DNA from: Atrichornis clamosus
Taxonomy: Eukaryota > Chordata > Aves > Passeriformes > Menuridae
Length of the DNA stretch: 64,000 bases
Reading direction: 5' to 3'
Assembly (NCBI GenBank): GCA_013400975.1
Contig: WBMZ01003296.1
Location: 1-64,000 of the forward strand
Shown: positions 26,327 to 39,462 of the stretch, piece by piece
Position numbering within the stretch: position 1 is the stretch's first letter
Layout of the letters: each line of letters starts with the position of its first letter
Program-made: the position numbers and the translations under genes
Notes under the pieces: generated by a model
Told to the model about the DNA's origin: nothing
What the model saw: the letters and a program-made list of their open reading frames with translations, nothing else
The model's database searches: none

Positions 26327-26760
26327 TGTCCTGGTTCTGGCCAGGCCAAGGCTAATTTTTGCAGTAGACAGGAGGAGCATGGCTAGGACCCGGAGGTTCT
26401 TCTCTACCACCTCAGGTCACATGCAGGGGCAGGGGAGGAAGCGGATTCCTTCTGGCGCGCAGCATGAGGTCAGCGGTGGTGGTAGCGTCGTGTTCTGTGT
26501 CGTGGGCACCCACATGTGAACCATTCACCTCTCTTGTACACTGTTATTGATATTGTTGCTGTATCTGCTCATTTTCTTACGTAATTGCTGTTTCCAGTAA
26601 ATTGCTCTTTTCTGTACTCCTGATCTTTACCTTCTGTGTCTCCAATTCTCCTCTCCAGCCCGCTGTAGGGGATGGAGGGGAGGAGAGGGGGTAGGGACTG
26701 GTTGGCACATGGAGTCTTTCAGTGGGACCACTAAATTGGGGAATACCATTCCTAAACATG
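26327..26760 (+). mobile_element. Solo LTR of an avian endogenous retrovirus
   Basis: The left end TGTCCTGGTTCTGGCCAGG (26327-26345) is the characteristic TGTCCTGGTT start of a large group of passerine ERV LTRs. The right end (CTAAATTGGGGAATACC followed by ATTCCTAAACATG, 26731-26760) matches the ends of LTRs of that kind, which usually close with an AACC-x-GACA sequence; here the last bases are worn. Inside are a CpG-dense segment (26390-26505), an AGTAAA polyadenylation-like hexamer in CAGTAAATTGC (about 26596-26606) and a G-rich tract (26668-26696). No gag, pol or env sequence lies next to it, so recombination between LTRs has presumably removed the provirus. A target-site duplication is not evident (TAGTAG on the left, TGTGGA on the right). 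The open frames 26289-26519 and 26577-26833 are by-products of this GC-rich LTR. Confidence 0.75.
26668..26696 (+). other. G-quadruplex motif inside the LTR
   Basis: Four runs of three to five G are separated by loops of 5, 6 and 2 bases (GGGG-atgga-GGGG-aggaga-GGGGG-ta-GGG). This meets the usual G3+N1-7 pattern for intramolecular quadruplex formation on the plus strand. Confidence 0.7.
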
Positions 26761-27420
26761 TGGAATGAATCATGGCTGTGATTTTCAAAAGGAGGCCAGA
26801 GAAGTTTTGGGGACAATATGAACAGACTAACAATTTTGAGAGTTTGTTTTATACCGTATGATACTAGAAAAAAGTGTGGTATTAGGTTCCAAGGAAAAAT
26901 TCATATGTAATCAACAAGTCTTTTCTAAAAACCTTGACCTGAAAATTTAAGTCGTAGTCTGATAAGCAGCTTGGCCTTCTTTGACTCTTCTTTTGTTAGC
27001 TCATACTGGTTCTTGTCTAGCAGTGCACAGTTGCAAGCACATTCTACTTTTAGTAGATGAATAAATGAGAAAAATTATAGCAATATAAAAGAAAAAGTTG
27101 ATGAAGATGGGCTTAGATGAGGCTTCAGAGGGCAAAATTCCAAGAATAGCAAACGGGTACAATTCCTAGTGGTGCAATCAGATGTTATGGAAGAACTGAC
27201 CTAATGTTTCATTGTTGCTAAGGTGGAGAAATCTACTGTCATCACTCCCATTCCTGCTCTTCCTTTTATGATTTTGGTTACATGTTCTTGACCTGCCCTT
27301 TATTTGACTGCATAAGCCTAAACATTTGAGTCATTTGTCAGAAGTTTTTTTGGTTTAGGTTTGACTTTGCTGAGTTACTGAGGTGAATTGATCCAGGCAG
27401 GTCAGACAAAATCTAGATGT
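26761..27420. other. AT-rich stretch, nothing recognised
   Basis: No feature was seen between the LTR and the G-rich tract. Confidence 0.55.
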
Positions 27421-27545
27421 AGCCCAAAGGAAAGATGTGCACCACTCAGCTGGAAGGGAGGCTATGGGAATGCAGATTGAAGGAGGGACGCCTGGGAAGG
27501 GAAGGAAGGGAGTGGGAGGGACTCTTTCGATGTGAGTGGGGCAGT
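27421..27545 (+). other. Purine/G-rich tract with six-run G-quadruplex motif
   Basis: From 27485 to 27520 there are six GGG runs with loops of 6, 2, 6, 3 and 1 bases, inside a wider purine-rich stretch. It produces a Pro-rich chance frame on the minus strand (27355-27573). No promoter, exon or repeat family was recognised around it. Confidence 0.7.
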
Positions 27546-29699
27546 AGAAAGATGCAATAGCGTGGTGACACAATAGCCATCCTTCTAGACAAAAATTAAG
27601 TCAATGAAATGTTAGTATCTTAACTTTCTATCTAGTTTACTATACTACTTGAAAAGAGATGTTGAATAAATATGTATACAGCAGATTATAGACATGTCTA
27701 AAAAGTGAAGAAAATATTAAACTAAAATAACAATATATCAAAAGTGTTAGGGGAAAGGATTCTTGTAGTTTTAATTCTCTTTTTAAAATTTTAAAATAAA
27801 TGTTTTTTTAAAAAGAAGAAAAAAATTGTTAGAAAATATCAAAGATTTTTTCTACAGATTTGCAATGTGGCCTGAGACAAAGCCTTTAGAGCCTGATTCC
27901 AGAGTGTAAAAGCAACATGTAAAAGTATATAAAGATAAATAAAATACATTTTAATTTAAAAAATGTAATCTGCATTTCACAATATGGTTCAATCAATAAT
28001 AACTTACACTTCATCAATTTTCTCTACTGGTTATATTGGCTATATTCACCAGCAGTGACCTATCATTACCTTTTATACAAAGGTGTGTATGTTGAGCTGT
28101 TTTCCAGCAGATGTACTTCTGACTTACATGAGGAACACTAAATAAGGCTGGACCAAGTATCAAGGCCTGAAGAATTTTTCCATTTACTCAGAATCTCATT
28201 ATTCTATAACTTTCTACTGAAAACTACTTAAGATAGTCCTCCATCTACTTATCTTATACTTTACATATTGAGAATTAACAGTAAGACAAAGATCTATACA
28301 AAATTAAGCTGTATTTTATCTAGATTCTTAAGTTTAGGAATTAAACATATTTGAAAAGTATGAAAATAGGAAATAGTTCTGATTTGGTTTTTTGTGGGTT
28401 TTTGTTTTTTTGTTTTTTTGACAAGTTCTGATTTTACTAAGCCAACTAGTTAGTACTTAAAATAATTTTGATTCTTAATTAAATCTCTACGCTGTTATAT
28501 CAGTTTTCCTGCCTCCTGCTCCCTGGCAATGTTTATGCTGATAACCCAACTGGACTATAGCTGCCACACTTCCCTTCTTTGCCCTTTATATTGCTGGCTA
28601 AACAGAAGTTCTTCTAGTTTTGTAAAATTCCCTTGAAATACCCTGGTTTCTAAAAATTCAAAGCATCAGCAGGTCAGATTCATCCAGTTCTTCCAGGACT
28701 CTTTGGTTCATATTATTCAGACAATCAGATTAAACATGTATATCTACAGCAGAAGTTTTTTTCCATCCTCTGGGGTTTGTAATAGCCTGAAAAAGCATTT
28801 CATTGTCCTAATCTGATACACATATAGAATTCTGCTTCTTCCTAATTAGAAAACATTAACACTTCTTGAACATTAATTCCTTTTCTTCACTGTTGCTTAC
28901 ATCTTGACATCTGTGGCTGGTTATGAGCTTTTATACCAAGATGATTTTATTTTCACCCCTAGCATTCTTTATTGCCTTTATAGCTCTGTCCTTTTCCCTC
29001 AGTACTGTGTTCAGGTGCACATTCTTTGCAGGAGTATGTATAGAAGTTATCTAACAATGGACCATCAAGCCAAGAGTGTATTAATTACTGTAACTGCTAA
29101 GAAAGACATTGCTATCACACTGTAGGTTCATGTTATTTAATTTAGTTTTACTTATAGTGACTGGAGAGGTTTCAGAAACTAGTAAAATCATCTAGAAATA
29201 TTTAATAGTCAATGTTTAGATCAGACATTTATGTTATACAAATACCAGAATGCATGCCTAAGTGTCTTGTCAGTAACACTACTAAGATCTGTTTCCAAGT
29301 TTCACTTTGAATTCACAACCTAATTCACAGCTCAGACCTCATTTCCAAAAAAAACTCTTCTAATTGAAATAGTTAAAGTAGTTTAATTTCAGAGATATGC
29401 AGATTTTTTTAGTGTTTAAGTTTGTTCACTTAAAAACATTGGTTGTTTATCAACATTTCAAATCTTAAGCAAAATGGCAAAGCATCTAGCCAAGGAATGC
29501 AGAGCTTCTTTGCTCCTGTAAATCATTGTCTGACCTTTCTGTTTAAGACTGACTCTGTCTTCTTATCTCCTGTAACTGAACTCAAATACTACCAAGTTTT
29601 CAATGGCATGACTCCAAGATTTTGGCCACACCTCTCTTAATTCCTCAAGAGATAGCCTTCTATTCATTACAGTTCTAAGGAGATCATTAAAGATCTATG
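27546..29699. other. AT-rich intergenic or intronic DNA
   Basis: Nothing was recognised apart from A/T low complexity (27780-27830) and a T/G-rich tract (28385-28421). The frames 28904-29125 and 29443-29640 lack motifs. Confidence 0.6.
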
Positions 29700-30130
29700 A
29701 CAAATGGGAAGGGCACCCACTTGATGTCAGGGCTAAGGGAAGACCACCTAGAACTGAGGGACAGGAAGCCAGAAGCTGAGGGTATTAACTGGACAATGTA
29801 CCCCTGGGGCTGAGCAGGGGAGAAACCAGGGGTAGGAAACAGGGCAAGAGGCTGGACCAGGGCCGGGGGCTAACTGGGGGTGCCACCATGCTCACAAGGT
29901 GACAGAGCTAATGACAGGGCTGAAGACAAGCTGCAAGATATATGAGGGGCTCATCCAAAATACATATGTGATGTTCATCTGGGGGCAGGGCTGCAGACAA
30001 ATAATCCTACAGCTCAGCTCAGACAGGTATTGAGGGAAATGGCCTTAGAGCTCTGGGTCTGAGGGTTTGGGTAGGGGTTCCAGAAGAGGCTGGCTAAGGT
30101 TGCTGGGGGATATCAGTGCCCTCAGGGTCC
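29700..30130 (+). other. G-rich degenerate block, unclassified
   Basis: The plus strand is strongly G-skewed, with recurring GGGCTGAGGG/GGGGCTGAGCAGGGG-like words (about 29726-29880) and a GGG-cc-GGGGG-ctaact-GGGGG tract (29860-29880). The words recur irregularly, so a clear tandem unit cannot be defined. It may be a decayed minisatellite or an old LTR fragment. The Ser/Pro-rich minus-strand frame 30045-30227 is a composition artefact. Confidence 0.4.
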
Positions 30131-30192
30131 TGAGACTAGGAAAGGAGAAGAGGAAAAATATGTAAAAAGGTGATACAGTGGACTTTCTTAAA

Positions 30193-30216
30193 GATGATGA
30201 TGATGGTGATGATGAA
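30193..30216. repeat. Short GAT trinucleotide microsatellite
   Basis: Eight GAT-like triplets occur in a row, with GGT and GAA as variants, giving an Asp run in the chance frame 30178-30378. Confidence 0.8.
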
Positions 30217-32221
30217 GGCAGTAACAAACAGCCAATGCGAATAGTTATTTTTTTATATAGTTATCAGCATTGTCCCAGACCCAGTCTGAAGGAAATGAAG
30301 CTTTCTACTGAAACTCGTGTTTCCTGTCCACTGATCCTAGCAAAAATTGCAAGAACCTTTCAGCACCAGGGTGCATGAAACGATAACACTTAGGATTTGA
30401 ATAAAACTCACAGTTGTGTAAGATAAAAATGCAGACTTATTTAGGAGTTAATTACTTTATCAGCCCTTTCCTGAAAGGAGAGCACTGATACCAGCCATCT
30501 CAGCTGCCTCCAAATACCTAATTCTAAGGATTCTGTTGTTTGATTTAATTTACATGTGAAAAGAGAGGTTTCTATTACCTGCCATTTTACAATTGTTTAT
30601 TTCATTATTTCAGTCTGAAACAATCAAATTATACCAGTACTACTCATGTACTGCCAGATCACGTTTCTCCCAAAATTGCTTGTTTCAGTCCACAGTTGAT
30701 AAAGAGGTTCAAAGTCACCACAGATTATGCCAAATTTCCTCTCGTTATGAGAAAACATACTTACCTATCAAAGCTTTCATTGCTAACAGCAGATTCCAAA
30801 TCTGTTGTGGCCTTTACACAATCAAACCAAAGGACTAATGAATCCCCTGGCCCCAGATTGGTACTGCTTTGCAACCTCCACACAATGAGACGTAAGATAC
30901 AGTCTGTCACTGCTCAGCCACACCTGTGAGGGGAAGTCTCCATTACCCTGTGAGCCCAGCAAGGTCTTGGACCTGGAATTTTGGGACCTGTGAAATGGTA
31001 GGTGGGTTGGGTGGGAAGATATTGTGGAAGAGGAGGCTGATAGGCACTGACGTCTGTATGTCATCTTACAGAATAACCTTTGTAACTTTAGGAATGTAAC
31101 TGATAGATTACATTATTAATATGTTCCAAAATAAAATTAAGCTTTATTTAAATGGCATGTCTGAAATTTTCACTAAGTTGGTTTTTTTTTTTAATTTACT
31201 CTTAATTTAGAATCTCTGTCCTGAACAATTACTTACTTCTGTGTTATTGTCATTTGCAGAAAGGCTTGTAGACCTTATAACTTATGGGCTTTTCAGATAT
31301 ATCAGATATTTTAGTAAAAGGTATAAAACCTCTAAACAAGCTTCCTCCATTTTATTATTTGACAGTCAGAGCTACAATACTAATATTGCATGTATTATTC
31401 ATATTTTTAATTTAATTTTTAAAAAATAAATGCAGCAGGTGTTAACAAGAGAACTTTCCAGAGAAAATGCATTGAATCTGCTCAATGCAAGTTAGAATCT
31501 AGGGTTTGTGGATCTGTCTTTCCAAGTCTACATACAATATAATCAGATCACTGGCAAGATTAACATGGGAAAAGATAAAATTCTTAAGTCAACTGTCACA
31601 GAGTGTGATTGCATTCCATATAACACATACCAAGTTCAAGACAGCTATGAAAACCAATGTTTATGTTCCAACTGTATGAGAAAGTTGGTTTTGGACATGG
31701 TAGCAAAGTGCATGAAATCCCTCATTATTTAACTAGATTAAGCACTAAGCAAAACATTTACTGTCTGAGTGAAATAGCAAGTTCTAGAAAACTTGTGAAG
31801 GATTTCAACTTCAGCAGGCACAGTGGCCTCAGCATGAGTAAAGACGTGCTGCATAAACTTGATTTATATGGACTTTTTAGTAAGTAATCCAAAACTTTTT
31901 TTAAAAACCTCATAGCCTTTTCCACAAATGCATTCCTGTTCCTTAAAGGAAAGGCCTCCTGACAATTTTATCACTTTCTTCCTATGGACAAGCAGAAGGC
32001 ACAGCTTTCATAAAAACTTGTTTTAAGAATATAAACACTGGAGCCTGGAACAAGCAGTAACATTTTACCACGTGAATGTGTGAGATAATTCAAAGTCCAC
32101 ACACTTAGTGAAAATTGAGTGTATCTTATGTTGCTTCAATAAATTATAAAGCAGCTCTAACTAAATAAATATAACAGGCTGCTATAAGAAAAATACACAT
32201 AGTTAATTTATAATTTTTATT
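30217..32221. other. AT-rich intergenic or intronic DNA
   Basis: No element or exon was recognised. Overlapping small frames at 30593-30929 and 31508-31887 have no conserved motif. A T-run is at 31182-31191. Confidence 0.55.
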
Positions 32222-32332
32222 TGTCCTGGTTTTGTTTTTGTTTTAATTGCTTTAGGTGTTTCTATTTGTTTGGATTTTGTTTGTTTTGGTTTTTCTTAGT
32301 TGGTTGGGCTTTTTTTTTTTTTCCTTTGGGGC
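32222..32332. repeat. T/G low-complexity tract
   Basis: The sequence consists almost only of T with interspersed G (GTTTTTGTTTT and GTTTGTTTTGG words), ending in a run of T (32310-32321). It is strand-asymmetric low complexity. Similar shorter tracts occur at 6788-6832, 28385-28421, 44083-44112 and 61317-61413. Confidence 0.75.
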
Positions 32333-35300
32333 TCTGTGCTTTTGTGTGTCTGAATATGACTTGATTTCACATGCATTTGTGGTTGTATATGGATATAAGT
32401 TAAGTTGGTAGCCAGAAAACACTTCCCTTGTCCCTTCCACATAAGTTGAAAAAGTCAAGTGGGGTATTTAATTTAAGGATGCAGAAATATGCAGACTACA
32501 ACGTGTGGGCTTTCCTCTTTTTCTGTTGTTGAATGTTGTTGTTGAATTTCTTCAGTAGATTTAATGGAAGGACTTTTTTTACAAAATATTAATGTATGAA
32601 AATTAGTAATCAGAGAGAGGTCTACAGGATGTGGTTAAAATTTATATCTCAGCCACAAATGTCATACCATTGATCTTTCTAATACCTTTATTTCACTAGT
32701 TCTTCAGACATGAAAAAATGCCTTAGTAAGTTCACAACAACTGAAACAAAGAAAGTTTCTTCCCCAATTCTTTCATCTTTGCAAAGTTCATAGCCCTTTA
32801 GAACAAATCTCATAAAATCACAAAGAAAATAATTTTATTTCTTTCTTTTAGGGCCACCTGTTATATTTTCTTTCCTGTTCAAGTCCTGATACTGGGCCAT
32901 ATTTAACTTATCACAGCATGAAATTTCTTTTAAACTTCCTTTGACTCATGACTGCAAAATAATTATGTTTTGCAACTATGTTCTGATTAGATGTATCCTA
33001 CCACACCATTAATATTTTTGGATGAAAGAGGAATAGAATTTTGTTTAATTAAATGCTGTGGATTATAAGAAATGGGATAGAAATTCTGCAGGCTCGTTTA
33101 TGACGGTTTTATTCATTTTTAGCTCTTCTTGAATTTAACAGTAATAGCTAAAGTACAAGGCTGGAACAGGGCCAGAAGTGATAGGATTTGGTAGAATGTG
33201 AGTCCAAGTTGCTCTTCATGGTATCCTCACAGCTGCTCATTTTGAACAAGTGTGTGGTTAATATATTTTCACCCATGTGTTTTGTGAAAACTGCTCATAT
33301 TTCTGTCTAGCAACTAGAAAGTCTATCTAGGGTGCAACTGATACACACATTTAGGAAAGGTAATTTTTTTCATACAACAAGATACTAAAATCTAAATTAA
33401 ATGCTCAAGTGAAGTATCCTTTTTACCCTTTCTTTCAAATAAGGCCTTCAAATGCTAGTTTTATCTCAATTCAGACCAATCACAGATAATCTAAAGGCTG
33501 ACAGTGAATCACATTCAATGTCTAGATATCCTAAAGATGAACATACAACTGTCTCATGTCCATGTACACTTTTTAAGTATGCAAAGCCTTTTATTTTTTT
33601 TTACCAAGCATAATTTTCATCACCTGTCAAAAAGGATCTATATTCAATATGTCATGTAGTTAGTATTTCCTAATCTGTATCCCAGCTAAGACACTAACAT
33701 TAGAGTAAGCAGCTCCTTGAAATACCTAGAAGTACTTATACTTTAATATATTAATTGACTAATTGGCTGAAAGTTGTTAAAACTGAATTAACTAAAATTT
33801 ATAAGGGTGAACTTATATATAGACTGAAATAGTAAGATGGTGAAAAAATTTGCCCCATTGTGATAGCAACAGTAAATATTTTCTTTTTCTTAAAAAAAGA
33901 AAAGGTGTCTTTCAACTGTTAGTGGAATATATTAAAAAAAGGGAAATGTTGGAGCCTGATTCATTCAGTGTGCACCTAAATGATTTAGAGGAAGGAAAAA
34001 CTCTGTTGCTTTCATTTCCATGTCTCCATGTCCAAGCTATTTGGACCAGGCAACAGTATAAAATAAAGAGATCAAAGTTGGAGAGTTTTAAATGGAACCA
34101 ATATATAATGAGTTTACACTTTTGCAAGTTCTAAAATAAGGAGAATACACTAAATAATGCTATTTTATAGGAGACACAATAGAGAATGAGCCAAAACATA
34201 ACTAGCACAAAGTATGTATCTCATGGAAAAGCAAAATATTGAGGCATGCCAACATGAAAAAAAAAAAAGACATTTTTACTTCCAGCAAAGAAGCCAAAAG
34301 TTGAGTAAATTTTTCACAAGGCCTTAAGGTGACTATGAAAATACTTCATAAACACCTCAAATGTAATATAAAAACCCCAGATCAGAAGAGCTATCCAAAA
34401 ATCTCCCCCTCATCCCACTCCTAAGTTGCTTAAAAGTTCCAGCTGCTTATGTGTCCTGGCAAGATATACTTTTAAAAGCCTACAGTTGTATTTCTGTACT
34501 GTATTTTCTGTACGCACCCAGCATTGGCACCCCATCTCTGTCTTCCACCTGTGGTTGCTTTTGTTACAGAAGCTTGGCAGTTCTGTGCCTCCCTTCACTA
34601 AATACCCTCCTGAAACTCTGTATCTAAACTTGCACTGCATCCAACTCAAAGCACAGAGGCCATGTAATACCAGCTCAATTTGGTGGGTACTTACCTAGAA
34701 AGTGGAAAACTTCTTCCTACTGTAAGAAGAAAATGCTTTGAACTAATAACCTTTAGAGTCAAGAATACCTGCAAGTACCAGGTTGAGAACTTTTCTAAGT
34801 GCTGAAAAGCACTTCACCACTTCTGAAGGAGACAGTCCTGTGCACTTCATAGGATGCAGAATCCTTGAAGAGAAACTGGTGAAGGCAATACCTCTCCTTA
34901 GTTAATGATAAAGCTCAAGCTTACATTGTCTGTCTTAGAAATTGAAGTGTCTCAAAGCCCTTGGTTTTCAAGCTCTGACTAACCCTGCAGGTCCCTAGAG
35001 TCAATGGCTGATGTATAGTTCAACCTGTAGCTTCTGAATTAACCTAATTTTAGATACATAACCAGATTCAAAAGTGCCTTTTCTGGATAAATAGGTACTA
35101 ATCTCTATTTATAATTCATCTGCACTTTATATTTAGGCTTACAACTATCTGAATCCTAAAGACATGAAACATTTAGATTTACTGAGGTCTACACTTAATA
35201 TGAAAGGCATAATATTGACATAAGGGCAGTCCCCATGACTAACCAGGAAATGGAAGATCTAGTGCTAAGAGCTCTATGTCTTAGCTATTGTGGATTTGAA

Positions 35301-38300
35301 CTTACGTGTTATGGTCCAGGGAATTATATGTGCCACTGGGAAATAAAGATGATTTTCTTTTGAGATGAAAGTTCAGGAGTCTAATGGGGACAGAAAAACA
35401 AGGAAAGTGAATTGGAAAGGGACAAAGCCATTTCTCTGTCTCCTATATGTGGTACTCTGAAGCTTCCCTTGACTGGTCTTCAATCTCAGTAACTCTTACA
35501 TTCCTGGTGTATAGGGCTTCATTTACAGGACTGAAGCAGTTCCCCATTTTATTCTTTCATTTGATTCCCAGGTTAGACCACCAAGTTAGGTTAAACTGTT
35601 GAGGAGAAGTAGAAAGCAATGTCAAGTTTTCCGCTGGAAGGATGAGTCCCTAGGTTTTGGTCCTACCTGCCTTAACTTTCTGTCTGTAACTGCCTGATGT
35701 TCAAACTTAAATACAGCCTAAAGAGCAGTATTGAAGAGTTTTCACCACTTAATCAAATGCCGTGACACCTAACATACACAGACAAGTTCAGACAGACATA
35801 GTATTGTTCTCTTCAGACTCTGAGCTGGTCAGAACTAGAAACTGCTTAGCCATGCTGGTCTGGTGCTGTGCCAAAGCTAACAAGCTGTGGGCTTACCAGG
35901 TCAGGCATAGTGCCACAGAAAATCCTCTATATGGCATATGGGTCAGAGTAGTTTTGTGTAGCCAGCCTCAGAGCTGACACAGAGAAACTCAAGCCTGCTT
36001 CTTCATTTGCATGGAGACAGGTTCAGGAACAGAGCTCCTTTCTGGGCCCTTCCATTTGGTCTGAGCACAAGAATATTCTACCAAAGGACACACAGTGGCC
36101 CCACTCCAAAGCAGGGAGAGTAGATGCTTCTTTCTGAGATACTATGGGGGCAGGTTAAAGTGCAATGTCCTTCATCTGCTAAGGGCCTGGACCTCACTCA
36201 GTTCTCCCACTCCATGGTGGGGTCCCGTTGATATCGCTTAAGTTGGGGACAGACATGTTTAGCCTGGAGGCATAGCTGCCTAAGTCAGCACTTTAAAGCC
36301 ATTCAGGAAACGTGTGTTCTCAATTTGTACTGCATCTTTGAGTTTGAATACTTTACATTCTTCTTCTGGATTTTGTCTTCATGTGCTTTTTCAAAACAAT
36401 TTAAAAACTAATCTAAACCACTCCTTTTTTAGACTGGTGTGCCACACTACCCATTTCATTCTTTTTTTCTGCATTGACAACTGAAATGAGACAGCTGATG
36501 GAGTTCAAACAACAGACAGGTTTTCACAAAATTAACTTTACATGATGATAACACCCTGAAATGTTTTGCCAGTTTCACCTATGCTTCAGTGTCAGGGAAG
36601 ATCAGAAAAGAGAGTAAAAGTGACTGCATTCTGGGGGCAAGGTGTTGTCACAACAGCAGCTAAGACTGGTCTTAACAGTCTTGGAACACTAAAATAGTTA
36701 CACTTCCATATGAAATTTCAGACATTAAAATTTAATTTCTAAATTATGAAATCAATTTCTTCAGACTAAGACATAAACAATGTAGAAAAACAGATCCTTT
36801 CACACCACTATTCAGAACAGCAGGCAGATATATGGGCCTTGAATTGTCTTTTGGAAAACCCCATCTCTTCATGAAGTCTAGGAAATTAAGACTCTGGAGG
36901 TAACTACTTAGGCGGAGAGCCTAGAATTGAAGCCAGTGAGCATTTGAATGGTCATATTGAACATCAACTGTCAGTGGCTAAAACTGGGGTATATTTAAGG
37001 CCTCTGTACATGCAGAAGACATGAATGGCAGATGGTTAAAGTGGAAGACTCCTACTGTTGTTCCAGTAAGCCAGAATCGTCATGTATTACAACCATCTTT
37101 CTAAAATTCTTTTAAAATTATTTGTCATGAATTAGAAAAAAAACCTGAAAAGAAAATGCTTCCCTTGGTGAGAAGGAAATCTAAATGGTGAGTCTCGTTA
37201 CTGAGCATACCTATCAACCAGTTAAAGTATGTGATAATGACTGTGCAGCCATCGAGGAGCATTTATGCACCTGCATTTTGAATTTGACACTGATGGGCAA
37301 AGCAAGGGGGAATATGTATGTATGAGATTTCTGCATGGCCAATCTTCACTATTTTCTTGATTGACTGATTGGATGACTCACTACTGAGATTTGCCTCTTA
37401 CCACTTAAAAGATTCTCTGCAGTAAGACTGTCAGTGAGAAGGGGATTATTTTTTAGCAAAAGCAGTCATTTGTGGCAATCAGGGAAAGAAAAGCAGCCAT
37501 AGTAAACACAGCTAGGAGATATGACCTTAAATATCCTGTTAGTACTCACAATGTCCTGAAACAGAATATCTGCAACACAGTGCAGAGGGCAGGTCCAGGT
37601 CTTCCAGATTTTTAATGACAGCTGAAAAGATACCTCTTTGTCTTTATTTTATGTGATTTTTGTGTTCATCCCAGGTTTAGCTGGAAAAATAAATGATGCT
37701 TACAAGAGTCTTTCCATGGGTGAATAATTGCAAATAGATTATCTAGCCACAAACAAAACATTTTAACTAGAGCCTTTCTTTAATACCAGAAGTTTGCATA
37801 ACCCTGTACCGACTATGACTGCTATGGTTACCTCTACGGAACAGTAAATAATACAAGGCAGGGACTCATCTCTGACTCAGAACAGTTCATGTCCCCACAG
37901 TTAAACTCTGCAACTGCCCAGACTAGAAAGGCTTTATTCAAACGCCCCATCAGGAGTGGGTTTTAGCCCTTACTAAACTCCAGACTGTACTTGCTTACTG
38001 CCTGTGCAAGAACTCATTCACATGAGTCAAAATTATGCCAGGGACTATCCTAAAAGCTTAGAATTTGAATGTGAGGGCCTTACCCCTTTTTCATAAACTA
38101 GAGTAGCCACAGCCTGTAAAATAAAGAACATGCTTGAGAGAATAAATTAAAATGCATCCCAATTGATATAGCCACGTATTCCACCTTTTAGGCTATAGCT
38201 CAGTTTTTATTTTGTTTAGACAAGGGAGGATATCTGCTGGCAAACAGAAGTGGAGCAGGCTCATGCATAACCTGTAAAACATAACAGTTTGGATTTACAC

Positions 38301-39462
38301 TGATACATTTATCAGCTTAACGTTCACCTCACTACACTTTGATAGTATAAGAGAATCAGGCTAAATTTGGGGTTTAAAATGGGTTCACATATCTGCATTA
38401 AATGATGGTAGAGATAATAGATTATTCAGCTTGAGAAAACTTGATACACATATGGGCACAGATTTATCTTCTTTCACTATCTATGTTGGGAAGGAAGAGG
38501 GAAAATATATTCTTTATCTTCTGGCAGCAGGTTTCATTTTAACAGAAGCCAGTTGTCCTGTGGGAACTTTTAAGGTGTTAAGACCAGCAAGGATTTGAAT
38601 CCATTGTCCTGAGGGATAATATTGTAATGTGAACAACTTTCATTATCTGCAGGAAGTTGCTGGGATGCCACGTCTTTGTCACTAGGGAATTTTCTAAGCA
38701 AAAATTCTATAAATGCTTATGGAATCTCTTCTGAATTGTAGAATGCCAAACTTCAATGCCAATCATCTCCGTCTTGAAAAGAAAAATGCAGATTTGGATA
38801 CCATTGAGTTTCCTAGAGACACAGGGCATTCTCCCTCAGCCAGTAGTGAGCAGCCTTTCCAACTGGGTGACACAAGCAACCTGCCAAACCAAACTCTTGA
38901 AACCTATGTGTTTATGCTCCTACAGGCCATGCACTGTTAAGGTTTTCATGTGGCTAAACCGGCTTCTTAGACCCTTGCTGCATCAGTTCAAAAACTGCTT
39001 TTTCTTGCAGGAAGCTGCTGCTTTTGCTTCCCTCCATTTTGTGCCTTCTGCTCTTATCTTTTCAATACCTTTTGTTGCTTTCATGTCTCCTTTAATCTTC
39101 CTGGTTTAATTGCTTTAATCTTGTTTTAATCCATTTGACAATGAATTTTTCTGTTTGCCTTGCCTTTTCTTATACAGGTATTTTAACATATCTCTTTCCC
39201 TTCTTTTTCTTTTCTTTGGTCTTCTGTTAAAAGCTTTTGTTTCTTTTCTGATTTTTACTTTGCCTGCCCTTCTTCCCCAGATGAACCCCTAGATAAAGAG
39301 ATCATAAACAGGATTCTTGTCCTGTATTCCTCTGCTAGTATGAGATACTTATCTGAACTAGGAAAGGCTCTCTAAGGACTTCTGGAAACTGTCATCTATA
39401 AAGGGATAAAATATCAGGTTTTGGTATTCTGGTGTTTTAGCTTTAACCATTTCTAGTAGCAA
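32333..39462. other. AT-rich intergenic or intronic DNA
   Basis: No coding exon, RNA gene or repeat family was recognised over this long stretch. Open frames at 33850-34134, 34426-34698, 35762-35977 and 38713-39109 were read in translation and are not recognisable. Confidence 0.6.

Noticed and set aside
26289..26833. Open frames over the GC-rich region (plus 26289-26519; minus 26577-26833)
   Set aside because: They lie within and across the solo LTR and have no retroviral or cellular protein similarity that I can see.
38713..39109. Two overlapping plus-strand frames (75 and 117 residues)
   Set aside because: They are read in different phases with no known motif. The second becomes Phe/Leu-rich as the DNA turns T-rich.
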